DNA of 35,924 nucleotides from Nitrospinaceae bacterium (GCA_029261675.1 JAJDBA010000309.1:1-35924); one strand, 5' to 3'. Numbered from the stretch's first letter, positions 17,353-26,646 are shown. Notes: generated by a model from the letters alone, not told the origin. Translations and numbers: made by a program.

Positions 17353-19614
17353 CTATCGATCACTTTGCCTACGGCGTAAGGAGGCTTGCGTAACCACCTT
17401 GACGGGCAGGTAAATGGTAAAGGTAGAGCCTTCATTCAGAACACTTTTTACCCGAATATCGCCCCCCATCATCAAGCAGAACCTTCGGCTGATTGCTAAA
17501 CCCAGCCCTGTTCCGCCAAATTTTCTTGTCGAGGAATTATCTACCTGCGAAAACTCCAGAAACAGTTTATTAATAGAATCCGCCGGGATTCCCATACCTG
17601 TATCTATAATAGCAAAGTTTATCCACTCAATATTGTCTCTGATATCACGAAAAACTTTTAAAGTGACTGTTCCCTTTTCAGTAAATTTACAAGCATTGCT
17701 TAATAAGTTGTGAAGCATTTGCCGAACTCTTGTTTCATCTGCATCCATCGTGCCTGCATTTTCAGGACAATCAATGATTAATTTATTTTTACCTTTCTCG
17801 GCAAGGGGGTGAATAGTTCCTTCGACCTCTTTGACTAATTTGTTTATATCAAAGCTCTCAAGCAGAATATCCATTTTCCCTGCTTCGATCTTGGATAGAT
17901 CCAGAATTTCGTTAATGAGGCCCAATAAATGTTTTGCCGATGAACGGATTTTACCCAAATCATCTTGAAAATCATCAAGTCCATCTTCTTCCGCATCCTC
18001 TAATAGCATTTCACTATAACCAATGATCGCATTCATTGGAGTTCTAAGCTCATGACTCATATTTGCCAGAAAATTACTTTTTGCCCGGTTAGCTTCTTCA
18101 GACCTGTCGCGAGCAACTATTAAAGTTTGATGCGCAGACTTCAATTCATTGATTAGGGAAGTGTTACTCACTGCAACCGCAGCTTGTGATGCAAGGGATT
18201 CAACCAGACTTTCATAGTCAGGAGAAAAAGGAATAACTCGTTTTTTATCTTTTACATCTCTGGCATTCAATAACTGTAAAACACCTATGACTTCATCCTC
18301 GTGATTTGTTAGAGGAACAACAAGCATAGACTTCGTGCGATAGCCTGTTTTTTCATCGAATTTTTTCGGACCGGTGAAATCGAAAGGTTCGTAATTGTAG
18401 ACATCCGGAATATTAACCGAAATGTTTTTTATCGCAACATACGCTGAGACATTAGACATGTTTTTTTCCACTGGCGGAAAGGTGATATCTTTTCCAGTGG
18501 TTCCACCCATGAAAATATTCAAGGATTCATTCTGGACAATTTTAAAATTTAAAACGTCATCTTTTAAAATATATAGGGTTCCTCCATCTGCATGAGTGAG
18601 GTTCCTTGCCTCATTTACAATTATTTCAAGCAGAGCCCCCAGATTGCGTTCCCCAGATAAGGCGCGACCAATATTTGATAGTCTTTGAATATGCCCCATT
18701 AGGTTGAAGGATCTTTTCGAGTCCAGTCCACCTTTTTGAATAAACTCGGCCAGTTCACTTCCAAATTTGTTTTTTGGTTTGGCAATACCAATTACCAAAC
18801 TGGGATCAATGATCCAACCTTCAGATTGAATGCTTGGGTGTTGTAAATCAGGGATACCATAATTGGGCTTCCCCATATTGTAGGCCCAAGCTGTTTGGAC
18901 CGCACTCAAAATCGCATCTAGAGAATACCCATTTGCATCCTCAACGCATTTCAATTTCAGAGTGTCATCAATGAATAATTTGAATTCAAAATCATGCTCA
19001 AATTCTGGGGTTTCTAATCCTTTAATGACTTCTTTGTGGACATGCTCTGAATCGGACTTGGTCTTTTTTCCAGAATTTTCTTGTACTTTAAACCGCCTCG
19101 CAACCAAAGCAGGCAGGGTTTCTATAATTACTCGATTATCTTTTTTGGGAGAGCAAGGAATTATAGAAGCTCCGGATTTGAGCAAGCAGTTACTGCCTTC
19201 AAAAAACTGATGAAGAGAATGATTGCCAGTAGCTTTTAAGGGGCTTCCTACCCCCGCAAAAATATCTGTTATTCGCAGGGGTGTTTTCATTCCTTTGGGT
19301 AATTTACTGAGGTATTGTTTTACCTTTTTTTCAAACCCCGTTTGCTTCCATTTTTGGATATCTTTTATGTAATGATTCCACTCTGGGGACAAAGACATTT
19401 TGTCAAGAAACTGCTTTGGTTGCCCTAGTGGAAAATTAACTCCGGCAAACCAAGGACCTTTTTCCTTTAAAAACAATTCGAAATCAGAGAGGGTAGAGAA
19501 AGATTCCACCTTATTTACAGATAGCCCATGGCTCTTTTTGAAGACACAATGCGCAATAGTGATAGGCCTTTTGGGCGTGGGATTATCTGTAAAATTTATT
19601 CCAAATATTTTCAT
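17353..19614 (-). CDS. DUF429 - GAF - histidine kinase fusion
   Basis: 753 residues without membrane helices, so a cytosolic sensor kinase. Residues 1 to about 275 resemble DUF429, a predicted RNase H-fold nuclease family (GVNFPLGQP 58-66, VIIETLPAL 162-170, [15 protein letters not shown] 231-245). Residues about 320-485 form a GAF domain ([20 protein letters not shown]). HisKA follows with the phospho-acceptor His521 in [18 protein letters not shown]. The HATPase domain has N box [10 protein letters not shown]1 DTGMGIP and G2 [10 protein letters not shown]. The two DUF429 positions usually Asp in the opening strands read Asn here (GIN6F, GVN60F), so the domain may be a non-catalytic sensor. 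It is encoded 18 bases after the BioH-like gene and 59 bases before bioC. No response regulator is adjacent. The fold assignment of residues 1-275 is by motif memory. Confidence 0.82.
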   Translation of the reverse strand: MKIFGINFTDNPTPKRPITIAHCVFKKSHGLSVNKVESFSTLSDFELFLKEKGPWFAGVNFPLGQPKQFLDKMSLSPEWNHYIKDIQKWKQTGFEKKVKQYLSKLPKGMKTPLRITDIFAGVGSPLKATGNHSLHQFFEGSNCLLKSGASIIPCSPKKDNRVIIETLPALVARRFKVQENSGKKTKSDSEHVHKEVIKGLETPEFEHDFEFKLFIDDTLKLKCVEDANGYSLDAILSAVQTAWAYNMGKPNYGIPDLQHPSIQSEGWIIDPSLVIGIAKPKNKFGSELAEFIQKGGLDSKRSFNLMGHIQRLSNIGRALSGERNLGALLEIIVNEARNLTHADGGTLYILKDDVLNFKIVQNESLNIFMGGTTGKDITFPPVEKNMSNVSAYVAIKNISVNIPDVYNYEPFDFTGPKKFDEKTGYRTKSMLVVPLTNHEDEVIGVLQLLNARDVKDKKRVIPFSPDYESLVESLASQAAVAVSNTSLINELKSAHQTLIVARDRSEEANRAKSNFLANMSHELRTPMNAIIGYSEMLLEDAEEDGLDDFQDDLGKIRSSAKHLLGLINEILDLSKIEAGKMDILLESFDINKLVKEVEGTIHPLAEKGKNKLIIDCPENAGTMDADETRVRQMLHNLLSNACKFTEKGTVTLKVFRDIRDNIEWINFAIIDTGMGIPADSINKLFLEFSQVDNSSTRKFGGTGLGLAISRRFCLMMGGDIRVKSVLNEGSTFTIYLPVKVVTQASLRRRQSDR

Positions 19615-19632
19615 AGAAAATAGATTCTCTAC

Positions 19633-20277
19633 CTAACTTAATATTCTTTTTGCTAACTGTTTCAGTAACGGATTAGGGGAGTGCCCCGCATCTTTTACTA
19701 TCTCTAAATCAGGAATATGGTCTCTCAATACTCCTGCATCAAGAAAAGTATCATTTTCGCCTATAATAGACAAAAAATCATTAGTTTCTTTGCCTGTAAC
19801 CGAGTTATTTTCAAGAAATTTCAACCCCTTTATCAGAATATTTCTACTGGGGATCTCCTTGATCTGGCTTTCTGGATAGGGCAAGTCTGCATGGAAGAAA
19901 AAATCTCGCAGAACATCCGTTTTATTGGAGTCCCGGCTTAATATTTTTATCAAATATTTTAATTGTGTTTCGGAAGTCTTACCACCCAATTGACCTGTAT
20001 TAAGAAAGGCTAGAATCGGAGCAAGTATTGCTTTCTGGGAGTTTGAGGGTAAATGATCTTGATGTTTTAATAGCCATAAACTTCCCAGTGAATAGCCTAT
20101 ATAGAGTTGTGCTGGTAAGCGACTTAATATATTTTGGGCTTCTTCTTCATTTTCTGGGTTTTCCGGATAGACAACACGGACCTCAGAGTTGGGAAAGGCC
20201 TCCTTTATTTGTTCCGCAAACCAGGTTTCGGGAACCGCCCAGCCTGATATCGCTGTGATGGTTAGTTTTTCTTCCAT
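19633..20277 (-). CDS. BioH-like alpha/beta hydrolase (pimeloyl-ACP methyl ester esterase candidate)
   Basis: 214 residues with an alpha/beta-hydrolase catalytic triad: nucleophile Ser63 in GYSLGS, Asp176 in GENDTFLD and His199 in DAGHSP. The oxyanion region SGWAVPETW lies at the N-terminus and has the BioH/BioG-like GW. Position between bioF and bioC makes hydrolysis of pimeloyl-ACP methyl ester the likely job, which would end chain growth before KAPA synthesis. It overlaps the end of bioF by 16 bases. It is shorter than BioH of E. coli (256), closer to BioG/BioK-type esterases, so the exact subtype is left open. Confidence 0.78.
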   Translation of the reverse strand: MEEKLTITAISGWAVPETWFAEQIKEAFPNSEVRVVYPENPENEEEAQNILSRLPAQLYIGYSLGSLWLLKHQDHLPSNSQKAILAPILAFLNTGQLGGKTSETQLKYLIKILSRDSNKTDVLRDFFFHADLPYPESQIKEIPSRNILIKGLKFLENNSVTGKETNDFLSIIGENDTFLDAGVLRDHIPDLEIVKDAGHSPNPLLKQLAKRILS

Positions 20278-21464
20278 GAATCCAATAGTTTTAGCAGTTC
20301 ATCTATCAGCGTTTCATCTATTTTTGAGTGCAGTGAAATCCGCAAACGAGAACTATCAGCAGGAACAGTAGGGGGGCGCACCGCACCAACAAGAATCCCG
20401 TGACTCAATAACTGATTTCTTAATTCAAGAGTTTCCTGCGGGTCGCCAATTACGATAGGAATAATTGGGGACTCAAATTCTACAGGCTTTTGTTTTAAAC
20501 CCTCCTGAAAATATTTTGACAAACTCCTCAATTTCTTCCGTCGTTCACCAAAAGTTCTAATTAATTTTATGGATTCAAGTGCTGCACCCACTTGTGAAGG
20601 AGGCAAAAATGTAGAATAAATATATTCGCCCGCTTGGTTGGTTAAATAATTTATGATGGATGGATTATTTGCTAGAACGTATGCACCCATGCTGGCCAGC
20701 GCCTTACCCAGGGTTCCTATAGTTATATCGACCTCATCCAAAACATTCATTTCTTCTGCCAACCCGCCGCCGTTTTCGCCAAAAACTCCTGTACCGTGAG
20801 CTTCATCAAGTACAAGAATAAAGGGATACTTCTTCTTCATGGCTACAAGTGCTTTCAAGTCGGGATAATCGCCATCCATACTGAAAACGCTTTCGGTTAC
20901 TACAAAAATAGTATCGTAATTTTTGCAATTTTTTTGCAGGAGAGCTTCAAGTTCAATCATATCCAAATGACTGTAGCGTTTGAATTTTGCGGGACACGGC
21001 AAAAGGGCTTGCGCTATGGAATGATGAATGAGTCTATCGGCTAGCACCAAATCATTCTTTCCTGGTAGATGTTTTAAAACAGCCTGATTAGCTACAAACC
21101 CGGAATTGAATAGCATGCCAAAAGATTTCTGCTTCCAATTTAGAATTTCATCGAGCAATTCCTGATGACAGGGTAAAAATCCTGAAAGGAGGGGGGAGGC
21201 GCCGCTTCCAGATCCATATTTTTCACAAGCTGTTTTAGCTCCAGCAATCACCTTTGGGTGAAAGCGCAACTGAAAATAATCGTTAGAAACCAGATTGTGT
21301 TGATAGCCGTTATACAATTTGATTTCTCGATAGAGATGGTTCTCTCTACGAACATTCAGGTCTTGATTCAGGCGGTTGATAAATTTTTTTGTCAATGAAT
21401 TTTGGATATGGTTTGAAAAATTAAAATTATGGTATAAAACGTCTTTCAAGTCAAAGGAACCCAT
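20262..21464 (-). CDS. bioF: 8-amino-7-oxononanoate (KAPA) synthase
   Basis: A PLP enzyme that condenses pimeloyl-ACP/CoA with alanine. The fold-type I motifs are intact: GSGSGASPLLSGF, TESVFSMDGD, DEAHGTGVFG (Asp/His holding PLP), Schiff-base Lys254 in TLGKALAS, and RPPTVPADSSRLRIS near the C-terminus. As an ORF it has 400 residues, about 20 longer at the N-terminus than the family. Homology would begin near TKKFINRLNQDL, which follows a TTG codon at 21395. A good promoter lies inside the first codons of the long form (separate entry), so the true start is probably downstream of the ATG at 21464. It is the first gene of the bio cluster. Confidence 0.92.
   Translation of the reverse strand: MGSFDLKDVLYHNFNFSNHIQNSLTKKFINRLNQDLNVRRENHLYREIKLYNGYQHNLVSNDYFQLRFHPKVIAGAKTACEKYGSGSGASPLLSGFLPCHQELLDEILNWKQKSFGMLFNSGFVANQAVLKHLPGKNDLVLADRLIHHSIAQALLPCPAKFKRYSHLDMIELEALLQKNCKNYDTIFVVTESVFSMDGDYPDLKALVAMKKKYPFILVLDEAHGTGVFGENGGGLAEEMNVLDEVDITIGTLGKALASMGAYVLANNPSIINYLTNQAGEYIYSTFLPPSQVGAALESIKLIRTFGERRKKLRSLSKYFQEGLKQKPVEFESPIIPIVIGDPQETLELRNQLLSHGILVGAVRPPTVPADSSRLRISLHSKIDETLIDELLKLLDSWKKN
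21426..21454 (-). promoter_or_regulatory. candidate promoter of the bio cluster, inside the annotated bioF 5' end
   Basis: The minus strand has TTGACT (21449-21454), a 17-base spacer and CATAAT (21426-21431), each 5/6 to consensus. Transcription would start near 21419, past the ATG at 21464 but before the TTG at 21395. A plus-strand TATAAA (21433-21438) for the divergent gene overlaps it. Confidence 0.55.
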
Positions 21465-21481
21465 ATACGAGAGTCCATAGT

Positions 21482-21871
21482 ATGTCAGAAATTAAAGATA
21501 CCGGTAAAGTTTGGATAAAAGGATCGGTGGGTACCGCACATGCGATTCGAGTCGATGATAAAGTTTTTGCTACAGGGCAAAGGGAAGGTCAAAGCGTAGA
21601 CCTTTGGCTTGATAATGAGGGGTTATGTATTGACCTGCATGATTCCAAGCTCGGTGAAAGAGTGGCTCGTTTCATTCCCCTGAATACTCCGGCTACATTG
21701 CCCGGAACTCTCTTCAATGGATTTGAGAAGACCAAACATGCAGATATACTAATAGTATCTGCTGATAGCGAGGGGATAAAAGAAAAAACGGTTTCGGGCA
21801 AAAAATACCAAGAGGGCGGTTTTAGTGTCTTGGACCGTTTGACTTTTTGGCAAACGATTTGGAAGAACTAA
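21482..21871 (+). CDS. conserved-looking hypothetical protein, 129 aa
   Basis: No family is recognised. The protein is small, soluble and probably all-beta in its first half (GKVWIKGSVGTAHAIRVDD; VATGQ-like turn; SVDLWLDNEG), with a C-terminal segment ending FSVLDRLTFWQTIWKN. It has no signal peptide, membrane helix or cysteine. The ATG at 21482 is only 17 bases from the annotated bioF ATG on the other strand. A TATAAA at 21433-21438 may serve as its -10, with a weak TTTGAA 15 bases upstream. It converges on the DUF1566 gene with 21 bases between stops. Steady codon use and length support a real gene; the function is unknown. Confidence 0.7.
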   Translation: MSEIKDTGKVWIKGSVGTAHAIRVDDKVFATGQREGQSVDLWLDNEGLCIDLHDSKLGERVARFIPLNTPATLPGTLFNGFEKTKHADILIVSADSEGIKEKTVSGKKYQEGGFSVLDRLTFWQTIWKN

Positions 21872-21892
21872 AACCGTAAAAACACGAATGGA

Positions 21893-22315
21893 TTATATGT
21901 TTCGCACTAGCCGGGCCGCTTGATGTTCCCGAGTTGCTGGATCAATATACTCGAGCTCTTTATTTCTCAGATTTATTCGGCAGACTTCCTGATTTTCATT
22001 TTTGTCACTGGTCCATATATAATTCGAACATTTTGTGACAAACAGAGGACAGATATGGATAATTTCATCTTCCCAATCCATATGATCAAAAGATTCATCG
22101 TAAAACTCTTCTGCTTCCTGAGAAGTCGGAAGTCTCCAATCGCTGAAGCCACCAGCATAAACCTGATTCATCAGACGAACATAGGCAAGGGCCTCCTGAT
22201 AATTTCTCCATTGCGCCAGGTCTCCCCATGAATCTTTTGGCAACCAATATTTTTTGTGTTTATTGTCCGTGATAATTCCTGAGGAGTTATCTGTAAAGCG
22301 ATCTGATTCTGTCAT
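21893..22315 (-). CDS. DUF1566 (Lcl C-terminal-like) domain protein
   Basis: 140 residues. It shows the DUF1566 signature: a tryptophan-rich start (KKYWLPKDSWGDLAQW), then ALAYVRLMNQVYAGGFSDWRLPTSQE, IWTSDKNENQEVCRI and a closing AARLVRNI. In many bacteria this fold is related to the formylglycine-generating-enzyme/C-type-lectin superfamily and is often secreted. Here there is no signal peptide, so it may be cytosolic. It follows pabC on the same strand by 44 bases. No substrate or partner can be named. Confidence 0.82.
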   Translation of the reverse strand: MTESDRFTDNSSGIITDNKHKKYWLPKDSWGDLAQWRNYQEALAYVRLMNQVYAGGFSDWRLPTSQEAEEFYDESFDHMDWEDEIIHICPLFVTKCSNYIWTSDKNENQEVCRINLRNKELEYIDPATREHQAARLVRNI

Positions 22316-22359
22316 TAAATTTACCCAATTCAGTAGCGCGAATTAATAAGCCTTAGAAA

Positions 22360-23229
22360 TTAGCATGGATTTTTCTTAGCTTCAACGCATTTTAAAAATT
22401 CGTCGTGAATAAAACCAGTAAGAATTCCTGGCTTTTTGTTTCCGATGGTCTGAGAATCTATTTGGGTCACAGGTACAATTTCAATACCCGTGTTGGTTAT
22501 GAAAACTTCATCGGCTTCTAATAAGGCTTCAAGGGTAATACGCTCTTCTAGTAATGGGATTTTATGCTCCCTTGCAATTTCGAGTACTACCTGCCGGGTA
22601 ATACCTTCCAACACATAGGGACTCGCAGGAGGAGTTTTGAGTACGCCCTGTCTAACAATAAATACATTACTGGTTGTACCCTCCGTGACACCAAAATCTG
22701 GGTCAACCACCACGCCCTCCATAAAATCCTTTTTATTGGATAATTCTCTTATAAGAATATTCGGCAAATAATTGCAGGTTTTTAAACGATTAGTTAGACC
22801 GCTTGTTAAGCTTGCACGTTCCTGAAAAAGCATTATTTTGACACCTTTATTGTATACTGCCTTTGGAAGTGCTTTGAAGGCGCGGATATTAACCACCAGG
22901 GTAGGGGGGGTATCGAATTCAACCTGGATATTTGATTGCGTGTCGCCGCGTGTAACAGTAAGTCGAATAATAGCATCCTTATATTTATTTCTAGCGAGGA
23001 TGTCTTGAGCTACCCTCATCAACTCAATCCGGGTCATTGGAAGATCAATAAAAATCTGAGGCAGTGATTTGAGAAGCCTATCTACATGTTGTTCCAGACG
23101 AAATATTTTCCCGTTTCTTGAGCGCATGGTCTCGAACAAACCATCTCCATAACAAAAACCTCTATCCTGAATAGACACTTTTGCATTGCACAGAGGGGTA
23201 AATAATCCGTTTATGTATACAACGTCCAT
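22360..23229 (-). CDS. pabC: aminodeoxychorismate lyase (class IV aminotransferase)
   Basis: Removes pyruvate from 4-amino-4-deoxychorismate to give p-aminobenzoate for folate. The 289-residue PLP fold-type IV protein has the typical N-terminus YINGLFTP, SIQDRGFCYGDGLFETMR, the Schiff-base Lys150 in RLKTCNYLPNIL, and Glu183 in VTEGTTSNVF. EVFITNTGIEIVPV near the C-terminus is family-typical. The family also contains branched-chain and D-amino-acid aminotransferases. The neighbour pabB three bases upstream decides for PabC. The ribosome site GGAG lies at the end of pabB. Confidence 0.87.
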   Translation of the reverse strand: MDVVYINGLFTPLCNAKVSIQDRGFCYGDGLFETMRSRNGKIFRLEQHVDRLLKSLPQIFIDLPMTRIELMRVAQDILARNKYKDAIIRLTVTRGDTQSNIQVEFDTPPTLVVNIRAFKALPKAVYNKGVKIMLFQERASLTSGLTNRLKTCNYLPNILIRELSNKKDFMEGVVVDPDFGVTEGTTSNVFIVRQGVLKTPPASPYVLEGITRQVVLEIAREHKIPLLEERITLEALLEADEVFITNTGIEIVPVTQIDSQTIGNKKPGILTGFIHDEFLKCVEAKKNPC

Positions 23230-23232
23230 TTA

Positions 23233-24690
23233 TTAATACTCCAAAGCTTCTACCATTGCAGCGGCCTTATCTAATGTCTCCTGATATTCTTTTTCTGGCT
23301 CCGAGTCGGCCACAATACCTGCGCCCACATGAAAACTTGCATTGCCGTTATTGATAATTATCGAACGGATAATGATATTTAAGTCCAAATACGGGGCATA
23401 ACCAATATAGCCGAAAGAACCCGAGTAGGGACCCCGTGGAACAGGTTCTAGTTCGTTGATGATTTCCATGCATCTGATTTTTGGACAACCTGTGATAGTT
23501 CCACCGGGGAAAACCGCCTTCAATATTTCAAAAATACTTCGGTTCGGCAACAGGCATCCTGAAATATTTGATACGATATGACTCACATGGGAATACTTTT
23601 CTAAAAGCATGAAGTCGGTTACCTTCACTGTTCCTGCTTTGCAAAGCCGTCCAAGGTCATTTCTTTCCAGATCGACTAGCATCAAATGTTCGGCGCGTTC
23701 TTTATTATTCAACAGCAGTTCTGCGGTTAGGGCCTCATCTTTTTCTGTAACATTGCTTCGCGGGCGAGTTCCGGCAATGGGGCGCGATTCGATTTGATCT
23801 CCCGAAACTTTTATAAGTCGCTCGGGGGAAGAACTGACAAGGGAGAGGCCATCAAATTTAAGAACGCCTGAAAAAGGAGATGGGTTAACCTTTCTTAGCT
23901 TTTGATATAAGGCCAGAGGGGCCTTATCAAAGGGTGTTTCAAACTTCTGAGAAATGTTAGCTTGATAGATATCTCCCTCGCCAATATAAGCTTTAGCTTG
24001 ATCAACCTTCTGCATGTACTCGCTTTTATCTGAAAAGGGTTTGAGTGGTTCTAAAGAAAAAGGCTTTTCTTCTTTGACCACGGGGGAAAGGCGGATTCTT
24101 TCTAAAGCTCTATGAACATCTTTCCATACACGTTTGATTTCCCATGAGAAGTCTTCGTAATCAGAACCTTTTGTCCTATTTTTTCCAGACAGTATGAATT
24201 TTAGTTTTTGGCTTTTGTGATCATAGACAAACAAACGCTCGGCTTCCATAAAACTAAGATCAGGAATGTCTTCAGATGATTTGAGCTTGATATCTTCAAA
24301 CAGGGAACTGGCTTCATAGCCAACGAACCCTACCCAACCTCCCCAAAAATGCGGAAGGTAATCCACTGTCGTTTCATCGAAATTTAATAAGTTAAAAGCT
24401 TCATCAACTTGATTGAACTGGGTTTGCAAAATTCCATTTTGATATAAAAATGTTCTTGTCCCAAAAATCTTCAGTAGTCTGGAACTGGAGCCACCAAAAA
24501 TTGAAAATTGCGCCGTTTCTATAGGGCCCTTACCGCTTTCCAGCAAAAAAGACTGCTCTGAGTTTTGAAAAAGTTCTTTAAAAAGAAGTGAGGGATCTAA
24601 CTCGGGAATTCGCTCTTCACCAAATACAGGAACTCTGGATGAAGAAGCCGCCAGATGGATAAATTTCTTTCTGTCAGGAAGGATATCCAT
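23233..24690 (-). CDS. pabB: aminodeoxychorismate synthase component I
   Basis: Converts chorismate plus ammonia to aminodeoxychorismate. The 485-residue chorismate-binding enzyme has a TrpE-type N-terminal half and the C-terminal catalytic core. Core motifs are LVSSSPERLIK, RPIAGTRPR (303-311), LMLVDLERNDLGRLC, FPGGTITGCPKIRCMEII and SFGYIGYAPYLDLNIIIRS. GGTITGCPK and the pabC neighbour point to PabB rather than TrpE. However, the position that is Lys in E. coli PabB (PIKGT) is Ala306 here, as in anthranilate synthase. No pabA glutaminase is nearby, so it must be supplied elsewhere. A TATAAT at 24704-24709 lies just upstream of the ATG. Confidence 0.88.
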   Translation of the reverse strand: MDILPDRKKFIHLAASSSRVPVFGEERIPELDPSLLFKELFQNSEQSFLLESGKGPIETAQFSIFGGSSSRLLKIFGTRTFLYQNGILQTQFNQVDEAFNLLNFDETTVDYLPHFWGGWVGFVGYEASSLFEDIKLKSSEDIPDLSFMEAERLFVYDHKSQKLKFILSGKNRTKGSDYEDFSWEIKRVWKDVHRALERIRLSPVVKEEKPFSLEPLKPFSDKSEYMQKVDQAKAYIGEGDIYQANISQKFETPFDKAPLALYQKLRKVNPSPFSGVLKFDGLSLVSSSPERLIKVSGDQIESRPIAGTRPRSNVTEKDEALTAELLLNNKERAEHLMLVDLERNDLGRLCKAGTVKVTDFMLLEKYSHVSHIVSNISGCLLPNRSIFEILKAVFPGGTITGCPKIRCMEIINELEPVPRGPYSGSFGYIGYAPYLDLNIIIRSIIINNGNASFHVGAGIVADSEPEKEYQETLDKAAAMVEALEY

Positions 24691-24703
24691 AATATATGAC
24701 TAA

Positions 24704-24730
24704 ATTATAGGATATTACCAAGAATGGCAA
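24704..24730 (-). promoter_or_regulatory. candidate promoter for pabB
   Basis: The minus strand has TTGCCA (24725-24730), a short 15-base spacer and a perfect TATAAT (24704-24709), in the 63-base gap after the macB-type permease. The short spacer lowers confidence. Confidence 0.35.
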
Positions 24731-24753
24731 GAGGAAGAGGGGGGCTTCGCGGG

Positions 24754-25962
24754 TTACTCGTATCGCAGGGCTTCGATCGGATTCATATTTGCAGCTTTAT
24801 TGGCAGGGTAGAACCCAAAAAATACTCCTATAGCGACAGAGAATCCAAACGCAAGAAGAATGGATTGCGTGGAAACAATAGTATCCCATCCTCCAATATT
24901 TGAAACCATTTCAGAAATTCCTACCCCTAGCAAAACACCGACACTCCCACCAAGAAAACTGATTACGACCGATTCGATCAGGAACTGTTCCAAGATTTCT
25001 CTTTTTTTTGCACCAATGGCTTTTCTAATTCCAATTTCACGGGTACGTTCTGTAACGGAAACCAGCATTATATTCATAATACCAATGCCACCCACCATGA
25101 GAGAAATTGCGGCAATACCTCCCAATAAATAAGTAAATGTTTTAGAGGCATCTCCCCAGCTATTAAGCCATTGAGAGGAATTTTGCACATAAAAGTCGTT
25201 CTCTTTACCGTCCGCAATATTGTGTCGTAGCCGCAATACTTGGGCAATGTCTTCCTTTATGAGTTCAAGATCTTCGATTTTTTCGGCTTGCACATCAATG
25301 GACTGAATATGATCCATTCCAAAAACACGTTTTTGTGCTGTGGTAACAGGGATGAAAATCTGATCATCAGGATCAAACCAACTCAATGCACCTTTAGGCT
25401 CAGTCGTGCCAATGACCATGAAGTTTTTGCCATCGACCTTGATTGTCTTTCCCAACGGATTCGCTTCTTCAAAAAGGTTTTTGACAACAGTTGCACCCAA
25501 TACACAAACCCTTTTCGAAGCGATGATCTCTTGTTGGTTAAAATAACGGCCTCTTTTCATTTCAAAATTTGCCAACCGAACGTAATTTTTACCTGTCCCT
25601 CGAACGGTTGAATTGGAATTTTTATTGCCAAACTTTAATTGCGCAGAACGATAAACTTGTGCGGCTACGCCGGTAATAAGAGGCACATGCTTTTCAATAA
25701 AATCAGCATCTGACAACATAAGGGTATCGACTTTTCCTGTGGTGACGTGACGCGATTTTTGCTGGCCCGGTTTGATGGTAATAATATTAGTTCCAAATTT
25801 AGAAATAGTACTCAAAGTCTGTTGTCGAGCACCCTCGCCAATGGATACCATAGAAATTACCGATGCAACGCCTATGATGATCCCTAAAGCCGTCAAAAAT
25901 GTTCGCAATTTATGAGAGATCAGGCTCCTTAGCGCCATCTTGAATAAATCGAAAATCAGCAT
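24754..25962 (-). CDS. MacB-type ABC transporter permease (FtsX family)
   Basis: Inner-membrane permease of a tripartite exporter. The 402 residues hold four membrane helices in the MacB arrangement: one at 18-45 (TFLTALGIIIGVASVISM), then a large periplasmic MacB_PCD domain (about 50-270). Three C-terminal helices follow (GGIAAISLMVGGIGIMNIML; SVVISFLGGSVGVLLGVGI; SILLAFGFSVAIGVFFGFYP) with the FtsX signatures RTREIGIRKAIGAKKREIL and PANKAANMNPIEALRYE. The ATPase is a separate protein here, encoded immediately upstream with a 7-base overlap, unlike the fused MacB of E. coli. Confidence 0.93.
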   Translation of the reverse strand: MLIFDLFKMALRSLISHKLRTFLTALGIIIGVASVISMVSIGEGARQQTLSTISKFGTNIITIKPGQQKSRHVTTGKVDTLMLSDADFIEKHVPLITGVAAQVYRSAQLKFGNKNSNSTVRGTGKNYVRLANFEMKRGRYFNQQEIIASKRVCVLGATVVKNLFEEANPLGKTIKVDGKNFMVIGTTEPKGALSWFDPDDQIFIPVTTAQKRVFGMDHIQSIDVQAEKIEDLELIKEDIAQVLRLRHNIADGKENDFYVQNSSQWLNSWGDASKTFTYLLGGIAAISLMVGGIGIMNIMLVSVTERTREIGIRKAIGAKKREILEQFLIESVVISFLGGSVGVLLGVGISEMVSNIGGWDTIVSTQSILLAFGFSVAIGVFFGFYPANKAANMNPIEALRYE

Positions 25963-26633
25963 GAAATCACCGCCTGATCATTGACAATCCTTCCATCTTT
26001 CATTTGGATGATTCGTTTAGCCTGTTCGGCGATCTCTGTTTCGTGGGTGACTAGAATGAGAGTCACGGCCTCATCATTTAGTTCATGAAAAAGGGACATG
26101 ATTTCTTCCCCCGTCACTGAATCAAGATTTCCCGTGGGCTCATCTGCAAGAATGATGGCAGGTTTGTTGACCAAAGCCCTGGCTATGGCGACTCTTTGTT
26201 TTTCTCCGCCCGAAAGCTCAGTGGGCTTATGTTGCGCTCTATGTTTCAGTCCGACTCTTTCCAGTGCCTGCATGGCTATATCTGTCGAATTGGCAACTCT
26301 GCCGTAAAGTAAAGGCAATTCTGTATTCTCAAGAGCGGTAGCACGAGGCAGCAAATTAAAGCTTTGAAAGACAAATCCGATTCGCTGATTCCTTACTTCT
26401 GCCAGTTGATTCGGTTTTAAGCCACCTATATCGACATCCTCTAAGCGATAGCTGCCCGTGGTTGGCAAGTCGAGGCACCCTAGCAGGTTCATCAAAGTCG
26501 ATTTGCCACTGCCTGAAGGGCCCATTATAGCAACAAACTCACCTTTCTCTATTTGAAAGCTGACTTCACGTAAAGCCGAAACAGACAAAGTACCCGAGTC
26601 ATAAGTTTTGGAAAGATTTTCGACTGCAATCAA
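25956..26633 (-). CDS. ABC transporter ATP-binding protein (MacB/LolD type)
   Basis: 225 residues. Walker [10 protein letters not shown] is near residue 38, Q-loop [10 protein letters not shown] follows, and the signature [15 protein letters not shown] precedes Walker [14 protein letters not shown] and the H-loop VTHE. It powers the FtsX-type permease encoded next. It starts 13 bases after the MacA-like adaptor gene. LolD-type lipoprotein release is an alternative, but the MacA and TolC neighbours favour export. Confidence 0.93.
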   Translation of the reverse strand: MIAVENLSKTYDSGTLSVSALREVSFQIEKGEFVAIMGPSGSGKSTLMNLLGCLDLPTTGSYRLEDVDIGGLKPNQLAEVRNQRIGFVFQSFNLLPRATALENTELPLLYGRVANSTDIAMQALERVGLKHRAQHKPTELSGGEKQRVAIARALVNKPAIILADEPTGNLDSVTGEEIMSLFHELNDEAVTLILVTHETEIAEQAKRIIQMKDGRIVNDQAVISC

Positions 26634-26646
26634 AACGACCTCATAG

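Noticed and set aside
23233-24690. Reading this gene as trpE (anthranilate synthase) because of PIAGT
   Set aside because: FPGGTITGCPK, the DLNIIIRS region and the pabC gene three bases downstream fit PabB better; kept as an oddity instead.
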